NCBI GenBank assembly: GCA_041690355.1
Contig: JAWLHK010000002.1
Span: 62,001 to 126,000 of the forward strand
Length of the DNA stretch: 64,000 nt
Direction of reading: 5' to 3'
DNA from: JAWLHK01 sp041690355 [NCBI: bacterium]
GTDB lineage: Bacteria; J088; JAWLBW01
Of the stretch, positions 58,097 to 64,000 are shown piece after piece. Position numbers and translations under genes: made by a program. Every line of letters begins with the position of its first letter. The stretch's first letter is position 1. A model generated the notes under the pieces. The model was not told the origin of the DNA, did not search any database, and saw only the letters and a program-made list of their open reading frames with translations.

Positions 58097-61021
58097 ATGC
58101 GATTTCCCCGTTTCCGCCCGATTCCCGTCCCCATACACCAGTTCGCCAACCAGCTGGTGTTTCTGGCCGTGGGCAAGGTGTTTTACCGGCTTTCGGTCAC
58201 CTGGGTCGAGATCGGGCTCATTCTTCTCGTCTCGCTGCTCATCGAGCATACCCTGATCGCGTTGCGTGAACGGCGCGTGCCCGCGTTTTCGCCGGCGGCC
58301 ATGAGCACGGGCTTCAACCTGGCCTTCATGCTCGGAACGACGGCGTTTCCGATCTACGCAGTCGGCCTGGGGGTGGGCCTGGGGCAGAAGCACCTGGCCA
58401 AGTGGCGCTTCGGTGCGCACTTTCAGAACCCTTCGAACGTGGCCATCGTCGTCGCCCTGCTCGCCTTTCCCGACTATACCTACGTTACCTTTCTCGACTG
58501 GGGCAGGGCGGGGTGGCTGTCGCTGCTGATCCCCGCGCTCGGCATGCTGTTGCTGCAGCGTCTGCGGCTGAACGCGCTCCCCTTCGTCTTTCTGGGGGCG
58601 TGGGCCGTGCTGCAGCTGCTGTTCGTGACGCGCGATCTCGATACGCTTCTGCTGCACGCGAGCTCCATTGCCTTTCTTCTCTTCGCCTTCTTCATGGTGA
58701 CCGACCCGCGCACGCTTCCGGCGACGACCGGATTTCGCGCGGTCTACGCCTCGAGCGTCGCCCTGTTCGCGACCCTGCTTGCCGCAGTGCTCGGGCCGAA
58801 GGACGTGAACCTGTTTCTCGCGCTCTTTCTCGGCGGCCTGTTCGTACCCTTGTGGCGGCGCCTCGAGGCCGGCGTCCCGCGGCTGCGCACCCGGGCGCTG
58901 ACGGCCGCGACGGTCGGGCTCGCAGTGCTCACGATCGCCGCCTACCTCTCGCCGTGGAATCCGACCCGTAACGCACTGCGCTCCCTCGCCGAACTCGACG
59001 CGGGTCTCGGCCAGACGCTCCTGGCGCCGCTCGAAGACATTGCCGACGCCTTTCTGGACGAAGACGTCGAGCCGCACAGGCCGGCCCCGGTCACCGACGC
59101 CGTCCTGCTCTGGTCGGATGCGGATGCGGATGCATATCGGACTTCGTGGGGCTCGGGTTCGGTGGTGCGCCGGCCGCTCGCCCCGTCGGCGGTATCGGGG
59201 CCGGCCGGCGAACTGCGCTTTCTCGAACAGAGCCACCGCCTCCCGGCCTACCCGTCGACCATCACGGTCGCGACCCTGGGCGAAGAGTCACGCATGTTCG
59301 CGTCGCTGGCCGCCGGCGACGTGAATCACGACGGCTGGCTCGACGTCGCGCTCTTCAAACTCGATCAGGGCATGCGGCTCTGGATCAACGATCGGCAGGG
59401 GGGCTTCAGCGACGCCACCGGCTTGCTGTTCGACGGCGCGCCGCCGTTCAGCGTCGAGAGCGGCGTGCTGGCCGACTTGAACAACGACAGCTGGCTCGAT
59501 CTGCTGGTCATCCACTCGCCGTATTTCGGGCGGCATCCGGCGACCATCTGGTTCTTCGACCCGGTTCGCCGCCGCTTCGCGCCTTCGGGCCTGTCGCTTG
59601 CCGAGGCGACCCACTCGTCGGGCGGCATTGCCGTGCACGATCTGAATCAGGATCGCATTCCCGACTTCTATTTTTCCTTCGGGCTCGACTGGTACTCCGA
59701 AAAGGAGTTCGTGCAGTCCTACGATACGCGCCGCGACATGCTGTTCGTGAGCGGTCGCGGCCGGTCGGGTCCGGTGTGGAACGATCGGTTGTCGCGTTAC
59801 TTCGAGCCGGCGGTCGCGGGGCAGTCCTTCGTCGGGATGACGGCGCTCTTTTTCGATTACGATCAGGACGGCTTTGCCGACTTCCTGCTCGGGAACGACT
59901 TCGAGGACCCGAGCATCACCGCGCGCGGAACGCCGGATGGACGGTTCGCGCTGGTTCCGGCCGCGAGCCTCGAGAACAACACCATCAACAGCATGACCTA
60001 CATCCCCGTCGACTTCGACAACGATGGGGAATTCGAGCTGTGGGAGAACGGCATTGCCGAAGACTACACGGCCATTCGCCGCGCGCTCACGAAGGCGCCC
60101 GCCGACTCCGATCGCTCGCTGTTCAACCGCGAGATCGCGTGGCTCGAGCGGCAGAAGGAGTTCACGAAGCTCGACTGCGGGTCCGCGCGCCACCCGGTGG
60201 TGCGCTCCATCTGCTTTGACTGGCTGCACCTGAACGTGGCCAACATCCGGGGCGACCTCGAGCTGTGCAAGCGCATCGTCGCCGTCGGCACCCGCGTCGC
60301 CTGCCGCAACGTCGTGCAGCTTCCCAAGCAACCGGGCCGCGTACCGAGGCCCGACCGTTTCCGCTACGACGTCGAGGTCTTCCCCAAGCAGCTCAAGGAG
60401 AATGTGCTGCTCAAGCGTGACGGCGACGCGTGGAAGAATGTGCTCAAGGGGAACAAGGAGGCGCAGTTCACCGGTTTCACCTGGGCGGGCTATCCCTTCG
60501 ACGTCGATAACGACGGTCTGCAGGATCTCTATGTGACCACGGGCATGCTCATGCGCTCGAGCGACCCGAACCGCCTGCTGCTCAACCGCTCCGGCGACGG
60601 CACGATCGCCTTTACCGATGCCGCCCGGGCCTGGGGAGTCGACGCTTTGGACGAGTCGCGCGGCGCGATTCTCGCCGACTTCGACCGTGACGGCGACGGC
60701 GATCTGTTCCTCAACAACTTTCTCGCCGAGCCCGCGTATTACGAGAACCGCCACGGCGGCCGTTCGCTCGCCGTGGAGCTCCGATCGCGTACCGGCAATT
60801 ACTACGGGCTGGGCGCCACGGTGCGCCTCGTGACCCGAGGCGGCGTGCAGGTGCGCCCGATGATACTGGGCGGAATCTGGAACACCGGCCAGCCGCCCGT
60901 GGTACACTTCGGGCTGGCCGCCGGCGATGACCCCGAGCGGCTCGAAATCCGCTGGCCGTCAGGCGTACGCACGCGGCACGCCGAGGTCGAGGCCGGGTTC
61001 CACTACATCGTCTATGAGTGA
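58097..61021 (+). CDS. RnfD/NqrB-like membrane domain fused to FG-GAP repeats and an ASPIC/UnbV domain
   Basis: 974 aa from ATG 58097 (GTG 58088 also possible). Residues 1-300 are a polytopic membrane domain with RnfD/NqrB-like motifs (HFQNPSN, 108-114; FMVTDPRTLP, about 199-208). From about 330 on it becomes an extracytoplasmic FG-GAP/VCBS beta-propeller with Ca2+-type DxNxDGxxD loops (DVNHDGWLDV, DLNNDSWLD, DFDNDGEFELW, DVDNDGLQDLY, DFDRDGDGDLF). The last ~70 residues are an ASPIC/UnbV domain (GLGATVRLVTRGG ... LEIRWPSGVRTRH). An electron-transfer-type membrane protein with a surface adhesion-like domain is an unusual fusion; the role is unknown. Confidence 0.85.
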   Translation: MRFPRFRPIPVPIHQFANQLVFLAVGKVFYRLSVTWVEIGLILLVSLLIEHTLIALRERRVPAFSPAAMSTGFNLAFMLGTTAFPIYAVGLGVGLGQKHLAKWRFGAHFQNPSNVAIVVALLAFPDYTYVTFLDWGRAGWLSLLIPALGMLLLQRLRLNALPFVFLGAWAVLQLLFVTRDLDTLLLHASSIAFLLFAFFMVTDPRTLPATTGFRAVYASSVALFATLLAAVLGPKDVNLFLALFLGGLFVPLWRRLEAGVPRLRTRALTAATVGLAVLTIAAYLSPWNPTRNALRSLAELDAGLGQTLLAPLEDIADAFLDEDVEPHRPAPVTDAVLLWSDADADAYRTSWGSGSVVRRPLAPSAVSGPAGELRFLEQSHRLPAYPSTITVATLGEESRMFASLAAGDVNHDGWLDVALFKLDQGMRLWINDRQGGFSDATGLLFDGAPPFSVESGVLADLNNDSWLDLLVIHSPYFGRHPATIWFFDPVRRRFAPSGLSLAEATHSSGGIAVHDLNQDRIPDFYFSFGLDWYSEKEFVQSYDTRRDMLFVSGRGRSGPVWNDRLSRYFEPAVAGQSFVGMTALFFDYDQDGFADFLLGNDFEDPSITARGTPDGRFALVPAASLENNTINSMTYIPVDFDNDGEFELWENGIAEDYTAIRRALTKAPADSDRSLFNREIAWLERQKEFTKLDCGSARHPVVRSICFDWLHLNVANIRGDLELCKRIVAVGTRVACRNVVQLPKQPGRVPRPDRFRYDVEVFPKQLKENVLLKRDGDAWKNVLKGNKEAQFTGFTWAGYPFDVDNDGLQDLYVTTGMLMRSSDPNRLLLNRSGDGTIAFTDAARAWGVDALDESRGAILADFDRDGDGDLFLNNFLAEPAYYENRHGGRSLAVELRSRTGNYYGLGATVRLVTRGGVQVRPMILGGIWNTGQPPVVHFGLAAGDDPERLEIRWPSGVRTRHAEVEAGFHYIVYE

Positions 61022-61036
61022 AGCGGTCTGCCGGAT

Positions 61037-62476
61037 TCAGCCCAGAAAGACGCTGCGGCGCTTCTTGAGCTGCTCGTAGATCTGCTCCTGAATCGTCGCC
61101 CGCACCTCAGACGTGATGCGGTTGATGAGCAGTTCGTCCTGCAGCGCGGCCGGGCCGTAGTGGCTGAGATCAATCGGCTTGCCGAAGTGAATGAACCACT
61201 TCGTGGGCAGGGGAATCAGCCCGAGCGGCCCGAGCAGCGGCAGCGTAGGCGTGATGGGGACGACCGGCGTCTTGAGCGGACGCGCCAGAAAGTCGGCGCG
61301 TGCGATGATCGGGTGAATTTCTTCGGCCCCCACGACGCTGACCGGAATGATCGGGGCGCCGGTGCGCAGGCAGAGCTTCACGAACCCGCCGCGCCCGAAC
61401 CGTTGCAGCTGGTACCGGTAGCGGTACAGCTTCGCGATCCCCTTGACCCCTTCGGGAAAGACCACGACCAGCTCGTCTTTCTCGAGAAGCCGCTGCGCGT
61501 TTTCCTGACAGGCGCGCACCCCGCCGATGCGGGCCATGAGGGCGCCCAGAAACGGCAGGTGGTAAACGAAGTCTTCGACCAGCGGACGCACTTCGCGATG
61601 GGCCGTATGGTGGGCCCGGATCGCGTGCTTGATCATCCCCCCGTCCCAGGGGAGCATGCCGCTGTGGTTGGCCACGAGCAGGGCGCGCCCGGCCGCCGGA
61701 ACGTTCTCGAGGCCCGAGGCGTCGACGCGCCACCAGGTGTTGTACATGAACTCGAACAGCGGCTGCACCAGCTCTTCGAACTTGGGGTCGAGGCCGAAGT
61801 CGTCGACGTTCATGGACCGGCCGAAGAGCTGAAAGTAGCGCCACGCCTGCGTCAGGCGCTTGATGAGCCCGGCCGAAGGCTCGGGCAGATCTGCCTTTTC
61901 GAGCTGCTGGAGCAGGTCGTCGATGCGCCGCAGGTGATCGGGAGAAAAATCGGGAACGGTCGCGGGGGCCGCCTGGCGCAGGCGGTTTTCGAGATCGCGC
62001 TGCATGCGCGCGAACGGCGCCTCGGCCGCCCGCGGTTTCGCGGCCGCACGGCGCGACGTAGCGGTTTGCGCCCGGGGCGCGTCGTCTTCTACGCCGGTCA
62101 CGAACAGGGGAACGGCAGGCGGCGGGGATACGGGGGCCTCGGGGCGCACCGCGCCGGTCGCCGCGCGCACAGCCTTTGCAGCCGGCTTACGTATCGCGGG
62201 CTTGCCGGGCTTTCCGGGCTTGACTGCCTTTCGTGCGGCCCTGGTCGTCTTCTTCGGGGCGGGCGCGGCGGCGGGCTCCGGCTTCGGCGCGGTTCGCGCG
62301 CGGGCGGTCTTGTCGGTGCGGCCTGACGACGTTTTGCGCTCGGTCGCGGCCTTTCGGGCAGCGTCGGCCCCCTGGATCGTGGGGTCGAGACTCAACAGCC
62401 GCATCGACGGGGTCGACGCGGTGCGCGCGAACGGATCATTGCCGAGGGCGGTACGGGCCGCCGACTTTTTCGCCAT
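61037..62476 (-). CDS. Lysophospholipid acyltransferase-like protein with an H1-like N-terminus
   Basis: 479 aa. The C-terminal ~290 residues are a PlsC/MGAT-like acyltransferase: NHSGMLPWDGGMIKHA (catalytic His plus Asp), VVFPEGVKGI and IIPVSVVGAEE. The N-terminal ~150 residues are a Lys/Ala/Pro-rich low-complexity tail (KPGKPGKPAIRKPAAKAVRA) like a histone-H1-type DNA-binding tail, joined by a helical linker. This combination of an apparent nucleic-acid-binding tail with a membrane-lipid enzyme is unusual. The domain itself would transfer fatty acyl chains to a lysophospholipid or neutral lipid. Confidence 0.85.
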   Translation of the reverse strand: MAKKSAARTALGNDPFARTASTPSMRLLSLDPTIQGADAARKAATERKTSSGRTDKTARARTAPKPEPAAAPAPKKTTRAARKAVKPGKPGKPAIRKPAAKAVRAATGAVRPEAPVSPPPAVPLFVTGVEDDAPRAQTATSRRAAAKPRAAEAPFARMQRDLENRLRQAAPATVPDFSPDHLRRIDDLLQQLEKADLPEPSAGLIKRLTQAWRYFQLFGRSMNVDDFGLDPKFEELVQPLFEFMYNTWWRVDASGLENVPAAGRALLVANHSGMLPWDGGMIKHAIRAHHTAHREVRPLVEDFVYHLPFLGALMARIGGVRACQENAQRLLEKDELVVVFPEGVKGIAKLYRYRYQLQRFGRGGFVKLCLRTGAPIIPVSVVGAEEIHPIIARADFLARPLKTPVVPITPTLPLLGPLGLIPLPTKWFIHFGKPIDLSHYGPAALQDELLINRITSEVRATIQEQIYEQLKKRRSVFLG

Positions 62477-62535
62477 GCGTACATGCTAGCAAAGACGGTG
62501 CGTTTTCGCACAGGAATCTGTATGATATCCGCAGC

Positions 62536-64000
62536 ATGTACGCCCTCCCGCTCTCTCTTCACGTCGAGCCCGGTCTGGTCGGCGTGCGCCTGCTGGTCTG
62601 CCGCAAGGAGTGGTCGAACGGCGAGTTCGACGCCCGGCGGTTCGCCCTGCGCAGCGGCGATGTGGAATATGCCGCACTCTCGCTGCGGACGCCGCTCGAA
62701 CCCTGGGTTCCCCTGACGGTCCGGCTTGAATTTCCCGTCCCCCACGTCGGCGGCACGCTGGCGCTCAAGCACAACCGCGGCCTGCTCGCCCGGCCCGAAT
62801 GGTTTCCCCTGCACGCGGCGTCGACCGCGGTCGCCGACGAAGAGACGGCCGTGCGGGCGCTCGAGTCTGAGTGCGAGGCGGCCTGGCTGGCCCGCGCGGC
62901 GGAACTCGATGCCGAGTTCCGCCCCAACGCCTGGCGGCGCGGCGAAGGGCTGCTGAACGACGCGGTGCGCCTGGTCGAGCGCTACCTGCACGCACACGCC
63001 GGTGACGCCCGGGCCGCCGCGCTGCGCGAATGCCTCCGGCTCAAGAAGGGGCTCGTGCGCGCCCTCCGGGCCGGCGACTGGCTGCAGGCCGAACGGCTGA
63101 ACGACGCGATCCTCCGCCTTCAGCCTGACTGGCAGGGCCCGCGGCCCGATGCCGATCAGGCGCTCGATGATGCCGAACGGGCCCTGCGTGCGGGCCTGCT
63201 CGAAGTGGCCGAAGCGCGGCTTCGCGACGCTTACGCCGCCGGGGTGCGCCGGGCCGAGGCGGCCCTGCTGCTCGCCCGGATCCATGCGGCCTGGGGGCGC
63301 GACCGGGGCGCCGCAGCCGACTGGTACCTGCGCTATTTCGAAGAGGGCGGGGTGTGGGAAGGGGTCGCCGACGAGACCGCCTCCGTCATCGATTCCCTCG
63401 GCGACGCAGGCCACGCGGCCCGCGGGCGTCTGCTCACGCTTCTCGGCGAGCGACTCATCGACAGCCCCGGCGAGGCCGAGCTTATCGCGCTCGTGCACGA
63501 ACTGGCCGAGACGCAGTCGGCGGGCGGTTTCGACGTCACCGAAGACTTTCTCCTGCTCTGGGCGGGGTACGAGCGTTCCTTTGAACACCAGATTGCCGTC
63601 GACCGCCGGGTCGATCGGACGATCGTCGGCCGGCTCGAACGATTGCATGCCCGGCTGGGCAACACCGGCGACTGGATCCGCGTCCGCCGCCAGCTCGCCG
63701 ACTTCGAGCCGGCGCGCGAGAGCCATCGCGTCGAGCTTGCGCGGCTGCTGCGCACGGCCGGCCGGGCAGAAGCCGAAACCGCGGCCTGGATGGCCCTGGT
63801 TCTTTCCAGCCCGCTCGAGATCGCCTGGCTCGATGAACTGGCGTCGGCGGCCGCGCGCGCCGATCTCGAACGTCTTGCCCTGCGCGCCGGGGTGTTGGCC
63901 GCATGGCTGCGGGGGGCCGAGGGGCCCGAAGAGCCGCCGCCGTCGCGCTCGGTGCCCGTCCGTCTCGTCGTGCATCCGGAGATCCGGCCACTGCTTCCTG
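62536..64000 (+). CDS. Unknown helical-repeat protein (3' partial)
   Basis: Open from ATG 62536 to the end of the window, 488 codons. The first ~110 residues are beta-rich (LHVEPGLVGVRLLVCRKEWS; VRLEFPVPHVGGTLALKHNRG), then the protein becomes Ala/Leu/Arg/Glu-rich and helical, like TPR or HEAT repeats (LDDAERALRAGLLEVAEARLRDA). No family recognised. A TATGAT at 62521-62526 may be its -10. The opposite-strand frame across this stretch looks like a shadow. Divergent from the acyltransferase gene. Confidence 0.7.
   Translation, partial: MYALPLSLHVEPGLVGVRLLVCRKEWSNGEFDARRFALRSGDVEYAALSLRTPLEPWVPLTVRLEFPVPHVGGTLALKHNRGLLARPEWFPLHAASTAVADEETAVRALESECEAAWLARAAELDAEFRPNAWRRGEGLLNDAVRLVERYLHAHAGDARAAALRECLRLKKGLVRALRAGDWLQAERLNDAILRLQPDWQGPRPDADQALDDAERALRAGLLEVAEARLRDAYAAGVRRAEAALLLARIHAAWGRDRGAAADWYLRYFEEGGVWEGVADETASVIDSLGDAGHAARGRLLTLLGERLIDSPGEAELIALVHELAETQSAGGFDVTEDFLLLWAGYERSFEHQIAVDRRVDRTIVGRLERLHARLGNTGDWIRVRRQLADFEPARESHRVELARLLRTAGRAEAETAAWMALVLSSPLEIAWLDELASAAARADLERLALRAGVLAAWLRGAEGPEEPPPSRSVPVRLVVHPEIRPLLP

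Noticed and set aside
62392-63975. 527-codon minus-strand ORF at the window end
   Set aside because: Overlaps the acyltransferase start and mirrors the plus-strand frame, which has a natural amino-acid mix and a clear ATG with a -10 nearby.

Overview
This is a GC-rich, densely coding bacterial chromosome segment. The genes point to a diderm organism of delta-proteobacterial (Myxococcota-like) type: there are many lipoproteins with lipobox signals, type II secretion and type IV pilus-type components, an OprO/P-like porin, sigma-54 promoters and an Opp/Dpp peptide importer. The lineage is inferred from gene content only. No rRNA, tRNA, CRISPR array, insertion sequence or prophage was seen.

Layout. 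1-5.2 kb: the 3' end of a PilT/PilU retraction ATPase, a NarL-type response regulator, a lipoprotein with two SNase-like domains, and a caspase-like (clan CD) lipoprotein. 5.2-11 kb: mutL-miaA-gspL-gspM-gspN, tightly coupled. 11-16.3 kb: an HDAC-family gene pair, a UDG-superfamily gene, a TPR lipoprotein and a LolB/DUF4292-like lipoprotein. 16.3-24.4 kb: an oligopeptide ABC importer (SBP, two permeases, two ATPases) interrupted by a stand-alone MshEN-domain gene with its own CRP-type site and promoter, then a histidine kinase/receiver pair. 24.4-24.9 kb: a gene-free stretch with three tandem copies of a long hairpin element.

24.9-33 kb looks like a phosphate/polyphosphate region: purple-acid-type phosphatase, phosphate-type porin, carboxylesterase, Ppx/GppA, a frameshifted sixA, and two coupled thymidylate-kinase-like genes, one with Arg in place of the Walker A Lys. 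An 11-bp-spaced GGTAACC-type direct repeat precedes both the porin operon and the kinase pair, which suggests shared (PhoB-like) control. 33-41 kb: soluble transhydrogenase, a lone SsuC-type permease, a GspE/PilB ATPase, a second metallophosphatase, a 2Fe-2S ferredoxin, Bcp and a PEGA-domain barrel protein. 41.3-46.1 kb: an aromatic-ring catabolic cluster (FAD monooxygenase, extradiol dioxygenase, FAH-family hydrolase, TetR regulator) with a divergent promoter pair built around one palindrome; its base composition looks less GC-rich than its surroundings, so transfer is likely.

46.1-56.6 kb: Rieske protein, O-methyltransferase, M20 peptidase, then three large paralogous lipoproteins of unknown function, two of them behind textbook sigma-54 -24/-12 elements, with an unrelated, AT-richer repeat lipoprotein inserted between the second and third. 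56.7-64 kb: pgi, a large RnfD-like/FG-GAP/ASPIC fusion, an acyltransferase with a histone-H1-like tail, and a 3'-truncated unknown protein.

Across the window, several intergenic gaps hold chains of related 7-nt units (ATTGACG, GAGTGAC, TTGGCGC, CATTGGC, TCAGTCG types), a dispersed heptamer-repeat family that sometimes runs into gene ends.
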